Counted from the stretch's first letter, positions 13,201 through 24,790 are shown. The stretch is DNA of 64,000 nucleotides from Erythrocercus mccallii (GCA_013397435.1 VZRG01001585.1:1-64000); one strand, 5' to 3'. Notes: generated by a model not told the origin, from the letters alone. A program made the numbers and translations.

Positions 13201-15343
13201 GTGCGTCTCCCAGATCCCCTGTTTCTCTGCCAGGGTGTTTCCAAGCAGCTACAAATTGCACCACTTCTGACGCAGGATATCTTGTAACTGCACTGCCGGC
13301 CGTGCTCTATCTCACTGACTCTGAAATCGAGTGTTTATACCAAACCCCAGAAATGTGGCAGTGCTGTCAGAGGCTTGAAAGATGGATGATGTTAAACATC
13401 TCTAAAAGGAGTCCTGGACGTGGAGATGATTTCTGAGCACATCCAAAGGAGCCCTTTCACCTCCGCTTCCCGCCAGCAGAATCACTCAGGGCATCTGTGT
13501 TATAAACAGATGGATGGTAGCCCAATAAAAACAACAGCAGCTTTTATATACAGCCTCTAGTTTAAGCCCTTCCAGGAGAGATCATTTCAAATAGCAAAGA
13601 AATACACATCAAAGCTGGCCCCCAGCATCTCCCAGGTTTGTTGGGGAGCCACAGCATCTTTGTGGTGGGTACATCACAAGCAGTCACTCTCCAAGTGGGA
13701 ATCCTTCTTCCAGGAGAGAACTGGGGAAAGCAGACCCATTTGGGGCTATCGAGAATGTGCATGTTCAGCTCTGCTTTTGCACCTGCTGAACTCAGGTGGG
13801 TGATATGACATTCCTGGAGCATCCTCCCTAGGGAGTGTGTCAAGTGTCATGTGTGTTCAGCTCTGGAAGCAATGGGTACCAACAGCTCATAGGGAGAATG
13901 TGGGCCAAAAAAACCCCCAGCATCATGTGGGTTCCTTAAATCCAGACTGGGCGATGTGCTTATAGGATGGTCAGCAGCTCTGATTGCAAAGAGAGTCACT
14001 AGGAAAGAAGTAGAGAAAGTTGAGCACTCTGTGCCAGAAAAGGCCCTTTGCATCCCAGGGAGGAGCTGGTTGTCTGGAGGGTCAGGTTGTCAGCTCCTAT
14101 TTTCCATGACAAGGTCATCAAGGACAGGGCAAAGGTGAATGGATACTCAGCTGCTGTCTTCCCCCACAGTCATCCTCTGCAGTGACACCAAATCAGAGGA
14201 AAATCTGGGCTTGGTTACATTGCCAGCACATAGTGCAGGACCTCCCAGGCAGCCCTTCCTGGGGCCAACTCCTTGTACCCAGGACTGGTTCTCTGGGTTA
14301 CCACAGCTTTGCAGTGGCCCATGTGCTGTGTTGGCCGATGAGCAAAGCCCAAGCTAAGAGCCCATGCATTTACCATTAAATCAGTCTAATTCCTTTTTCA
14401 GGAGAGAGGGAGGGAGAGTGCAATCTTGTTCCAGCCAAAAGAGGGTTGGTGCCAGCCTGTGCTGGGACAGGATGGATGGCTGGAGCCAGACAGGTCCTGA
14501 GAGCTCAAGAAAAAGTCCCTGGTGAGCCGTGCCATGAGTGTCAGTTGTCCCTGGGCCAGGAGCAGCCCTGGCAGAGCCAGCACAGCAGGTAACGGGACAC
14601 AAGAGTCCATTGCCTGTGCTGAAATTCTAGAAAATGACCTTTCCACACTATTAGCACCTGGTGAGGCACCCATAACAGCTTCCTTGAGCCAAAAAGACCT
14701 CACTTGCAGGGGTACTTTTGTCCTGGGGTAGCCTCTTCTACACAGGATCTTTGCTCCTGTAAAAAGCACAGCATGAAATGTCTGATGAACTGGTGTTACT
14801 GTTTTAGTGAAAGCTTTGAGTGTTCTTGACTCAGTGTAAATAAATAATGTAGAAAGAATAATACAGAGCTAATAAAGCTATTATCTGAGAATATTGCAGC
14901 CTAATCTCCAGCTCAATGAAGATAATGAGTGTTGAATTCTGCCTGGAGCATCCTAAGTAAGCGGTAGTGGTTTTGATAAAGGAAAGGAGTAGATTTTCCG
15001 TCTCAGCCTGTTGCTTACCTGTAGATTTCTGGAGTGATTTGTGTGGGTCCCTAAGCTGGCTATGGGTCCACATTCCTCCTAGTGGCAGAGCTGGCTCAGC
15101 CTCCCATTCCCTTCATCCTGGGCTGGCCCAGGGAGCTGGCTGGCCTGGCCACAGCAGTGTGACCAAGCAAGTGGCACAGGGCCCAGGGGCAGGATGGGGG
15201 TGCCACCCCCAAAGACAATGCCATGTCGCAGCAGCCTCGGCTGGACCCGCGTGGCGGCTGTGTGTCACCAAACGGGATCAGCCTTCCCCATATAACTGGT
15301 ACCCATGGGGAAGGGGCTCCACGTGGATCCCACGGCTGTATGG

Positions 15344-15363
15344 GCTGCAGCTGCAGCTGCAGC
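15344..15363. repeat. Perfect 20-bp palindrome of GCTGCA units
   Basis: Three tandem GCTGCA hexamers followed by GC make a perfectly self-complementary 20-bp stretch. It includes two CAGCTG E-box cores at 15,348-15,353 and 15,354-15,359. It could be a simple repeat or a basic helix-loop-helix binding cluster. The sequence does not decide between these. Confidence 0.85.
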
Positions 15364-15999
15364 TCGGGAGGGGACGCTGGCCTTGGCTGTTCAGGCACAG
15401 TAAAACACCTTTCCCTGCAGCTCCTGCGATGGTGAGCCCGGGGCCTGAGCAAATTCCTGCTTGCAAAATCTTTTATCCTGGCAGAAAGGCGGGCACAGTG
15501 CAAAGAGTTTGCAGGGACCGGACTCAGTGGTGCTTTGGAGCTTACAGTGTCACTGGCAAGGAGCAGAATGGGGCAGGAATGGGCTGCTAAATGCACAGCT
15601 TTGCAGCAAGCAGCCATCCCAAAATAAAACAAAACACCCCCGGATAAGTTGAGGACACACAAAGGAACTGACAGCCTCTGAATCTGGCTTCACATCAAGG
15701 AGTCATAACTTGAAAGCTTTATTTAGACTACTAAGAAAAACAGCTGCAGAAGAGTACTGATGGTGCTTTAAAGGGGGATTTCTGCAAGAAGTGCTGCACT
15801 CCTGCTGGAAGTGGGGCACCTAGCCCCTTGAAAAACCCCAGCATTAGACTGGAGAGCATTGCAGAAGGGCAGGATTTGTATTACCTGAAGAAAATAAAAA
15901 TGCTTCTGAAAAAAAACCAAAACAAAACCGCACAATACTTCAAAAATAACAAAAACCTACCTGGAGGAGGGCTTAGGGGAGTCGTGAGCAATGGATAGG

Positions 16000-16460
16000 A
16001 GTCAGGGAGTGGATGCAAGCTTTTGGTTTGCCTCTCCCCCACGCCAAGTCGAGCTTCCCGGTGCTGGGTGGTGGCGATGCTGGCGAGAGCAGCCCGTGCA
16101 CATGGATCTGTGCAATGTTGGAGAAAAGTATTTGCGACTGTCAAACAGAGCGAGCTTGTTACGGTACCCAGCAGCGCTCTATCGCCGAATCCCTTTCTGC
16201 ACAGCCATAAAAAGCGGGGAGGGGGAGATAACTCCAAGGCGAGATTCTTGTGAGCTCATAAATCTCCGCGAGCCGGGTCCCAGGACTGATGCAATCACCG
16301 GGAAGCCAAGTGGCCCGGTTTCCCCAGCTCTGCCCGCCCTGCCTCCACTAGCGACGGTATCACTGGGAGAAAAATGGAGCCAAGCTTTTGGGAGAGGGGT
16401 GGCTTTTTCCGAGCAACGGGGAAGCTGTTACAGCCCAAGGCTTTCTTAGGATGAAATGAT
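16000..16460. promoter_or_regulatory. CpG-rich candidate regulatory element
   Basis: This segment has clearly more CpG than its surroundings, for example at 'tttgcgactg', 'agagcgagc', 'atcgccgaat', 'aaaagcgggg' and 'ctccgcgagccggg'. It includes a TATA-like CATAAAAAG and a TGATGCAAT at 16,287-16,295, the core of the C/EBP-ATF response element. No repeat family was recognised. It lies about 8.5 kb upstream of the DAAM1 CpG island. A distal enhancer or a minor promoter are both possible. Function is inference. Confidence 0.35.
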
Positions 16461-19400
16461 TTAAGCACCTCTCTGGCATCCTGCTGATCTTTTGGAGGCG
16501 GGGAGCCTGATAGCTGAGACTCCTCGGGATGATAATTGTGGCGTATTTGTAGAATCAAAGGTTTCCCCTTGGAGCGGGGCCAGCAAGCTTTGGGAAGAAG
16601 AATGGATCCAATACAAAGGGGTTTTTTAAAAGCCCATTAAGTCGCCTAGGGGCTGAGCTCAGATTCCCACCGCCTCGGCAGTCAGGGCGGAGGGAGCGAG
16701 GTTTCGTTCCCATCGGCTTTGCCCAAGTGGGAAAGTTCTTCTTCCCCATTCCTCCCTTTCCCAGGTCTCCACAGGGAGGGGGATCACCCTGGGGTCTGGG
16801 TGCAGACCCTGACACTGGAGGGAGCTGGGGGCTGCCATCTCCCTCTCCTGCACCCCAATAGCCCAGCTGGCTGTGGGGAGGCTGAGCCAGGGTCTTGAGG
16901 CTCCCGGGATACCCATGGCTGGAAGCTGCCGGAGACCTGTGAGACTTGGCGTGTGTTTGAGCTCTATGCTCATCATTTGCACTGTCCCTTATACATAAAC
17001 CAGCATCAGAGATGTTGAGACACTCCCAAGATCTTATCTCACTCCCAACTCCCCACTGGTCAAAACAGGGAGAGCCATGAACACAGCAGGTTTGCTGCAG
17101 GGGCTGGGGGCTCTTCTCCAAGGCAAGTCCTTGTCCCAAATATAATCTCTGGAGGGACTGAGGTGTTGCAGATACTGTGGAAAAGGCTGAACTGTGCATG
17201 CCCATCCCCTCCTAGTGGCACTGCCTTGGGGGATGCTTGGGGCAGTCCTGAACATCCTGGCCCCCCGGGCTGGCTCTGTCCTGCACCTGAGTCACCATCC
17301 CACTCCTTGCACAACCACTCAACATCCCACGTAAGGGAAAAGCCAAGCCTGACAGTCCCATCAGCATTTCTCTCCCTAAGGGTTTCTGGAGGCAACAGAC
17401 ATCCCTAGGAGTCAGCTCTTACTCATGCCACCCCCATGGAAAATATAAGAATGGGGTTGGCAATCCAACTGTGATTAAGGAGGTTGCAATTGGGGAGGTC
17501 CCACTTGCTGCTGTTGTGACCGTGATTTCCCTGTCTGCCAGTTAAGCAACACTCTTTTGTCACAAGGAATCCGAGTCAGTGAAGGCATTTTCAGGGTTCC
17601 ATCCACCACAGGGGCAGTGATACATGGAGGCTGCTGTTACTGCCACATGTCCTAATGCCCCCGCTGCTCTTCCCTGCACTCCCAGGGGCTCCTGTGCCAG
17701 GGAGGTGCTGCTCTCCCAGGGCTGCAGCCTGTGTCTGAGACCTCTGAGCATCACCAGCCATGGGCAGCTTCTAGATACTGAGAAGATCCTGCCAGGATAT
17801 CAGCCAGAGTCTTGTGCATGGACCTAAAATTACTGCAAGGCAGATGGAGGAGGAGAGGTTTGTGTGCTTGGGCAGAGAAAAGGCTGAGGGGAGGAAAGAG
17901 AAGATTTTTCCTGCAGAGTCCAACCCCATGCCAAGCCAGGAAAACTTTCCAGTAGGGCTGTTGCTGGGGGTACAGCCTGGATCAGCCTGGCTGCAATACC
18001 TCCCCGTCACAAACATTCCCAGCGCAGTGGCTCTGACAGCTGATGGAGCCACAGCTGCATGGAGACCCTGGGGTGGAGCAACATCTGGGCACCATGGAAA
18101 AGGGAACACGAGCCTGTGGAAGTCCTTGCAGCAGAGAAACTGCAACCGGAGAGTAACCAGAAGCCCTTCAGGGAAAACCTGTAAGAAAATATAGCCAGTC
18201 AAGAGAGATGATCTCATGGTGCTGATGTCACCCCAGGAGTGCCCAGGGATGGAGCAAGGAGGCTGAAGCAGTACTGCGCTCCTCCATCCATGCAGGATGT
18301 GATCTCTTGGCAGGGATGCAACAGGACTCTGCTGCTCTGCTGACTGCAACATCGTTGTTCAAGTCCTGTAATAGATCTGTCCTGAATTCTGCTGATTAGA
18401 AAGAAATGCAGCACCAGGACCTGTAAAAGCCACACTAATGGTCTGAAAGATAGCAGGAGCATGTATGTCCAGTTACACAGCTGTCAGGGATGGGAGAAAT
18501 TTTCCTGCCTGTGCTGGTCGCTGAGTCTTCACATTCCAGCCCTTGTGCTGGGAGGAACAAAACCTCTTAGCTCTGCAGTTACTGGAGACAGGAGGCACAA
18601 ACTTTAAGTCATCTGGAGTCAGGCACTGTAAAAATTTAATGATGCAGGACAAATCAGAGGGACCAAAATAGTGAGCAGGATGAAGAGGGTTTGGTGATTT
18701 ATTGCACTCAGCCAGGACTTGGGGTATCTGTGAGCTGGTCCCGGGTCGATCACAGACTCTAAGAGTGACCTTGGCTCAGTCACTTTGTACAAATTCTGCC
18801 AAGAATTAGCTTAGGCATCTTGCAAAAGTAAGATAGGTATATAATACTGAATCATGTCAAAAATTATGAGGATTAAGGTATTCCAAATGCAGGTAAGCCT
18901 TTGATGAAGGCTCCTAATTCCTTTGGATAAGCTTCTTTCCTTCATGGATGGCAGAATTGGGTTGGGACCCACCTGGTGACCTAGGGGTTAACTGTTTTAT
19001 GCTCCAATAAGTGGCTGGAGGCTCATCATGAGTGTAAGGTAATTTGGCACTTCCTCACTCTGTGGCTGCTACAGGTCTGGAGCAGGATGCTCCACTGATA
19101 AAACTACAGCCTCACTTGTCCCCCTGGCTGTGGTAGCCATGTAAATTTGTAACCCACTCTCCCAAGCAATGGAGCCAGATCTGGCCAGGCCATTTCCACC
19201 TCCCTGTTTTCCCTTCCTGCAAAGCCTTAATCTGAGGTTTTAAATGGGATTTAAGTGACGCTCTGGCTTTTTGCTGGCCCCTCTGCAAAGGCAATAAATT
19301 CAACCCCTGCTAGATGTGAACAAATAAAAGCAGCTCTCCCTGTAGGCTATGTGTGCACACATCCCTGTTAAACCCTTCTCTGACAGCCCCAGCAACAGCT

Positions 19401-19599
19401 GGTGGAAATCTGCAGCAGTCTCTGGCCTTGAGAGAGAGGCACTGATTTACACCCCTCTCCTATCCCCTCACTCCTCTTCCTCCTGCCTCACCTCTTCCCT
19501 GGATGCTACCCCCTCCTTCCCTGCTCTCAGGAGATAAGTAACCATGGGTGTGAGGAAGAAAACAGGGCACTGAACTTTCATCCATTGAGAATTTGCTCT

Positions 19600-19653
19600 G
19601 TTTATTTGTTTGTTTTTTGTTTTGTTTTGTTTTTTGTTATTGCTGTTTGTTTG
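19600..19653. repeat. T/G-rich simple repeat (TTTTG-like units)
   Basis: Imperfect runs of TTTG, TTTTG and TTTTTTG over about 54 bp. Low-complexity DNA with no gene content. Confidence 0.9.
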
Positions 19654-20411
19654 GTACCTTTTACAGCAATTCAGTGCAAGCCATCTCTAGGAATAGGGAG
19701 GAGAAAAAAGACCTGGGCAAAGTTACAGATCCCTAATCAGGAATTGCTTGTTTTCTAGCCGTGTTGGGGAGTCCAGGGAGGAAGAGATAGAGCCCTCCAG
19801 CCACCCTGAACAGTACATGTTCCCCCAGACCCAGCATCTGAGGCTGGCACAAGGCTGTGGGTGAAGCCTGGCACTGGCAGGACAATCCAGGGAGGAAGAT
19901 TGATCCTTGGCTTTGTGAGCAATCAGGAACTGAGTGTCAGGAGTCTGCCAAAGACACGCCAGGTACCAGCAAGGTGATCCAAACCAGGGCATGGCCACAT
20001 GTGCAGCATCCCACAGGAGACAGCCAGGAGGATGGATGGCAAGGGAAGCACGAGGGGCTTCTGGCAGCTGCAGGGACCAGTGGAGAGGGGAGGAAGGCAA
20101 TGACAGGAGCACAGAGAGGGGTGGGGTGGAGGGCCCTGACCAAGGCACTAAGATAATTTAGGGCTTCCTACACCCCCAGCACACTTACAAGTGCTTTGTA
20201 TCTCTCTGCCACTCATCTGAATCATGTTTTCCACAGGGCATGGTGTTCTTTCAGGTGAAGCAGACAGAAGAGGCTGTGCTCTCCCAGCATCTCCCAGCAG
20301 AGTGGGTTTAGACAGGGCAGGACTGGAGCAAGACTTTGTTCTAGCTGTTTGCAATAAGTCTCACAATCTGCTCTCCAATTATTTCTTACATTTTTTTTTA
20401 TTTCTTAGAAA

Positions 20412-20550
20412 GACTGGCTGGGTGGGGCCCTGAGCAACCCGGTCTAGTGGAAGGTGTCCTTGCTCATGACGGGGGGGTTGGAACTAAATTATCGTTAAGA
20501 TCCCTTCCAACCCAAACCATTCTATGATTCTGTAATATGATTCCATGATT
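20412..20550 (+). mobile_element. CR1 LINE 3' end
   Basis: A 5'-truncated CR1 tail: 'gactggctgggtggggccct', 'gagcaacccggtctagtgg', 'aaggtgtccttgctcatgac', 'cccttccaacccaaaccatt', then degenerate terminal repeats ('ctatgattctgtaatatgat'). The orientation is the same as DAAM1. Confidence 0.93.
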
Positions 20551-22289
20551 TTACCCTTGTCTGAACACACTGGAAAAGAATTTGGTTGCTTGGTCTCCCG
20601 ATATCCCCACCTCCACCAAGGTACAACCCCTTGGTACACCATAAAGCACTTATGTGCATGTGATTAAATGCCACTGAAGCGGATGGGAATTTGCTTACAA
20701 GCAAATTACAAATTCCTTACAAGCTTAAGGACTTTGCAGAATCAGGGTCTAAATCCACTGAGTCTTTGCTAACACTCCCAGCCGGCTGAGTCCTGCCTTG
20801 GGAATGCGTTTATTTTCCCTTTTGAGGCTGTGAAATGTCACGCCGAAGCTTTGCCTCCCCCTGCCAGCTGCAGGGAGCTGATGTAAATCCTGGGGTGAGA
20901 TTGGGCTCGGCACTCTTGGAGATAACATTGGTTTAGGGTGTGGTTTGTTTTCACACAGAACATCCCAGCCCAGATAAAGAACCAACCGCTAAAGGTCCTC
21001 TACTCTAAAAACCTCCTATGAAAGAACAAAAAGCATGATGCTGTCTCCTACCTTTGAGCCAAAACCAGCCCTGATTGTTGTGGAGGAAATCTTCCCATAA
21101 GCTCCAATGGACTGGGATGGTGGTAGGGGCTCAGATGGTGGTTTTGCTCTTTTGGTGCAAGTCTTTGGTTTAGACCAGAACAACAACTAAATAAAAGCTG
21201 TGGCCTGTTTTTCTGCTGAGCATATCATCTGTGCAGCGTGAAAGACTATAACCTCGAGAGGGCTTTTTTCCTCCAAAATCAATTTTATTTAATTTTTGTG
21301 AGGGGATGGGTTCCATATTCCATTACTGTCAGCTGAATCAAGAGTGTCCTTTTAAGTTTCACTGGAACAGACACATAAAAACTCTTCCCCAGGGATAAGA
21401 CAGTATTGATCTGACACGGATTGGTCTCAGAGAACATTTATTAGGGTCTAGAGAGCATCTAACGATGAACACTACCAAGTATATTCTTACAGATTTAGAA
21501 CAAGAAATCCATTTTCTTTCCCTCAGCTCTGAGAAAGTCCTGGTTTAGTTTTTCATCCAATGAGCAAACCCTGCCAACCCCCTCCTGTTACATGGCATTA
21601 CAGGGATTATTTTCCAAGCAGGCTTGGTACCCATGCTTTCCCCTTCTCAGGGCCGGATGCTCATCAGTCTTACACGATGACTATTGCATGTGTCCTACTT
21701 ATCCAGAGAGGCTCTGGGCAACTGGTTATTGGGTTTTCCTGTCTGAATACAGGAGCTTAATTTAATAGGCGGCTGTTGGAAAAACAAGCAGGAAAGCAAC
21801 ACAATGGGGCTTGATAAGCAGCGTCCAAACAAGCTCCGAGGAGGCAATTACAAGAAGATGGCTGAGCAGTTTCCACGAGGAAGATGCAATTCCAGATGCC
21901 AACCATTAAGCACATACTCACCCAGGCTGGGAGCTTCCAGATCCAACCATCACTACATGGTTAATAAAACTCCTGGAGGAGGAGAAGAGTGGGAAGAGGG
22001 ATCCAGGGAAGGCATTTTATGGGGAAAAAAAAGATGAATGGAACAGCGAAAGCTGTGCTGGGTTGGAGGCAGGGACCATCCTGCCCAGCAACCTCTTACA
22101 GCCAATGGTGTATGATAAGCCAGGGGTATGAGAAGTGTTCAGGGATATTTTCCCATAAACTCTCCAAGCCCACAGCAGGCTGCAGGCAGCTCCAGGACTT
22201 CCTGAGCCTGAGGCTTGTATAGAAATACTGGATTGAATAGTCATGGCCTAACCCTTTACCTCAGTGAAAAATACTCCCTATCTTTGATC
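20551..22289. other. Intergenic DNA, nothing recognised
   Basis: About 1.7 kb without a supported gene, RNA or repeat. The short frames on both strands show no recognisable domain. Confidence 0.55.
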
Positions 22290-22621
22290 ACTAGTTCTTT
22301 GGTGAGAACAGAGGCCAGAGCTGCTCACAGTATTCAGAAGGAGAGCAAACCAGGAATTTGTGCAGTAGTTTTTCCTCTTACCTCATTAACTCCTATCCGT
22401 CTATTTGCTTTCTTGACTGCTGCTCAGCAGTGAGTTGATGTTTTCATCAAATTCCTTGTTATAACCCTTTTCCTGAGGGGTTGCAGTCAGTTCAGAGCCC
22501 GTTGCCATGTGCATGATGTTAGGAGTGCTCCCTGTGAGGCTCATCACTTACATTTATCTCCACTGACTTTCATCTATCATTTTGTCACCGAGTGTCCTGA
22601 GGTCCCGCTGCAGCTTGGTGC
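22290..22621 (-). mobile_element. Ancient CR1-like LINE, first part (split by the LTR)
   Basis: Diverged antisense CR1-type sequence of the old class shared with turtles and crocodilians. Landmarks in order are 'gctgctcacagtattcagaa', 'tttgctttcttgactgctgc', 'gagttgatgttttcatcaaa', 'gactttcatctatcattttg' and 'gaggtcccgctgcagctt'. It breaks off exactly where the solo LTR begins and resumes after it. Identification rests on remembered family consensus; the order of landmarks is what persuades me. Confidence 0.65.
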
Positions 22622-23266
22622 TGTCCTAGGGTGACTTTATGATGCTTGTATCCCCAATTGTCAGTTCTGTTTATGCTGGGTATTAACTTCTGCACCTTTA
22701 AGACTGGTTCTGAGAGCAAAGGGGGGAAAAGAAGCATGGAGTTTGTTTGCAGAAACTGCACTCACTCCTCCACATCCTTCTGATGGACTGCGTTGTCTGC
22801 AGCACCGACAGCAGGAAAGAGCTCTCCTTTGCTTTTTAGTTCATTTTTAACTAGCTGAGGCAGAGAAGTTCCCCAGACTGTGGCTTTTCTTTTTCTTGGA
22901 ACTGATCAGCCCTGCTCTGGACTGAAACTCCAGAATAACACCGGGAGCTCACACCTGTGGCCCACCGGGGATGCGGCATTTTCCAGAGCAGGAGGGACTG
23001 ATAAGAGACTGAGCGAGCTGAGCTACACCCCACGACAAGGACTTTCTGAATTTGCCATCTCTTTACAACAGTGAGAAGTTTTATTGTTCAATATTATTTG
23101 GTTTTTTATGCTTGTGAGTACTTTTCTTATTAAATAAACAGGTTTTTTTTCCACTTTTCTCCAAGGAAATCTTTTCCCAAACCAGTTGGGGGAAGGGCTG
23201 CTTGAATCTGCTTTCTAGAGGAACCCCTTTGAAAGCTTCCTCCCAAATTTGCCCTAAACCAGGACA
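22622..23266 (+). mobile_element. Solo LTR of an ERVL-type endogenous retrovirus
   Basis: A 645-bp unit beginning TGTCCTAGGGTGAC and ending in ACCAGGACA, so it has TG...CA ends. It is flanked by identical GGTGC pentamers at 22,617-22,621 and 23,267-23,271, a perfect 5-bp target-site duplication. A polyadenylation signal AATAAA lies at 23,133-23,138, which sets the + orientation. No gag-pol sequence or second LTR is present, so it is a solo LTR left by recombination between two LTRs. Landmarks such as 'ggtattaacttctgcacctt' resemble avian ERVL LTRs. ERVL elements are known to make 5-bp duplications. Confidence 0.85.
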
Positions 23267-23770
23267 GGTGCCACTGGCCTTTCCAAGCAGCTCAGTGTCA
23301 CAAGAAACTACTCCTAAATCACTGATGAAGATGCTGAGCACAGATTCAGATCTCCCCATCTCATAGCTCCAGTGCAGCCTGACCACCCCAGTCTGGCCTC
23401 TGTGGTTCCTGTCTATAAACCACTGAGGTTTTTTTTCCATGTCTCCTTACTCCTCTCAGTATGTTTTGATGAAGGAGTTTGTCAGAGCCTTTAGGAAATC
23501 GATATCTCTTATAGCCATTAGATCTCTGTTTTTCCACCACATATTTGGTTCCATCAAGAACTGCGGTAGATTTTGTGGGTTATAATTCCTCTTGCCAAAA
23601 CCTGTGCCCTGGTACAGATGTTTATGCTCTTGTCTCACCAGTTTCACAACACCATCATTGGGTTTGCTGCTCCAGATAACCTGCCCTTGACACCATTTAT
23701 CCCAAAACTGCCTGTGTGATTGTTGCCTCCCGTTTGCCTCAACACCAGGCAAGAAATCAAACAAGGCAAG
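23267..23770 (-). mobile_element. Ancient CR1-like LINE, second part (split by the LTR)
   Basis: Continuation of the antisense element interrupted at 22,621. Landmarks in CR1 order are 'cactgatgaagatgctgagc', then 'ggagtttgtcagagcctttag' with 'gaaatcgatatctc', then 'ccaaaacctgtgccctggta'. The match is weak but ordered. The 102-residue antisense frame here is not a recognisable reverse transcriptase. Confidence 0.55.
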
Positions 23771-23779
23771 CTGGAGACC

Positions 23780-24010
23780 TGCTCCTCAAACTGAGGAGTG
23801 AGAAGGGAATGAACAACCAATGGAAGCAGGGACAGGTGACATAGGAAGAGTACAGGGATATGATTTTGATGTTTAGGGATGGGATCAGGAAGGCTAAGGC
23901 ACAGATAGAAAAGGCCAACAAGAACCTGGTCTAGGGGAAGCTGTCCCTATCCGTGGCAGAGGGGTTGGAACAAGATGATCTTGAAGGTCCCTTCCAATCC
24001 AAGCCCTTCT
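23780..24010 (+). mobile_element. Internally deleted CR1 LINE: ORF2 piece joined to 3' tail
   Basis: The left part ('ccaatggaagcagggacagg', 'gggatcaggaaggctaaggc', 'acagatagaaaaggcc') matches the CR1 ORF2 region between the endonuclease and reverse transcriptase domains. From about 23,920 it jumps to the 3' tail ('aacctggtctaggggaagct', 'ggaacaagatgatcttgaag', 'gtcccttccaatccaagccc', 'ttctgtgattttat'). About the whole reverse transcriptase is missing between the two. Not coding. Confidence 0.75.
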
Positions 24011-24459
24011 GTGATTTTATAATTTTACTCCATATTTTGGTATCAACTCCTCTAAGGATGCTCTATCTTTACTTTCCCAACACTGGCTTTTCCTTTGCCT
24101 CTGTATCAATTTTTGTGCAGACTCCATATGAAACACAATTACAAGTAAATCCCTTTCTGCCTTTCAGACCTTCCCATATAGTTATTGCCAAGAAAAAAAA
24201 ATATACAAGATGTAAATAGCTTGACCTCTTATCCAGAAAAAAAGTTTACTTAAGGTAAAACGTTCCACGCTATTAATTTGATCTGAGTTTCGATTTGCAC
24301 CAAGAACACTAACTGCTCCTTCTGCCATCTCATGCAGCGAGGTTATTCCCATGCATGTGGGAATCCAACCGTGTATCCAATTGCGGCTCTGATTCACTTG
24401 AAATGGAAACCCCTGGAAAATTGATTTCTTAAATCCAAGCGGAGACTGCCGCATCTTGG
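24011..24459. other. Spacer between the repeat cluster and the CpG island
   Basis: AT-rich sequence with no recognised repeat or exon. It changes to GC-rich DNA at about 24,450. Confidence 0.55.
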
Positions 24460-24624
24460 GAGGCCTCTGCCAGGCAGCTGCGACACGGATCCCGCGTGTC
24501 CGTGTCACCCATGTCGCCAGCCGGGTGAAACTTTATCTTCGACGGGAGCGGGACCCTCCCTCCTCCCCTCCGCCCCCTCTGCAGCGCGGGCAGTGCCGGG
24601 CTCCGCAGCGCTCCGCTGTGCGGT

Positions 24625-24790
24625 GTCCCGGGTGCGCTGCCCTCGGTGCGGCACCCCCGGTGCCTTTCACCCTTTGCAGCATCCCTAGTACGGTACTCCC
24701 GGTGCGCTACTCCCGGCAGAACCTCCGGCAGCACCCGCGGTGCGGTACCCCCAGCAGGGCACCCCCGCTGGCGGAGCCCCCGCCCCGCGC
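24625..24790. repeat. Degenerate GC-rich tandem repeat
   Basis: Repeated variants of CGGTGCGNTACCCC (for example near 24,632, 24,645, 24,659, 24,700 and 24,739) form an irregular array with units of about 14-15 bp. It runs up to the edge of the assembly gap. Confidence 0.6.

Larger units (their letters stand above)
7220..20411. other. Long intergenic stretch upstream of DAAM1
   Basis: About 13.2 kb with no exon or RNA gene I can support. It holds AT-rich segments (about 10,730-10,830 and 14,760-14,990), a CpG-richer segment (about 16,000-16,460), a CTGCAG palindrome near 15,350 and a T/G-rich simple repeat near 19,600. Open frames of 100-207 residues occur, mostly in GC-richer parts, but lack conserved motifs and splice context. 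In other amniotes the DNA upstream of DAAM1 is gene-poor and rich in non-coding elements, which fits. Confidence 0.55.

Noticed and set aside
14967..15590. A 207-residue + strand frame overlapped by a 188-residue - strand frame
   Set aside because: Neither has a recognisable domain. Both are stop-poor because of local GC richness and contain the CTGCAG repeat. No exon boundaries fit.
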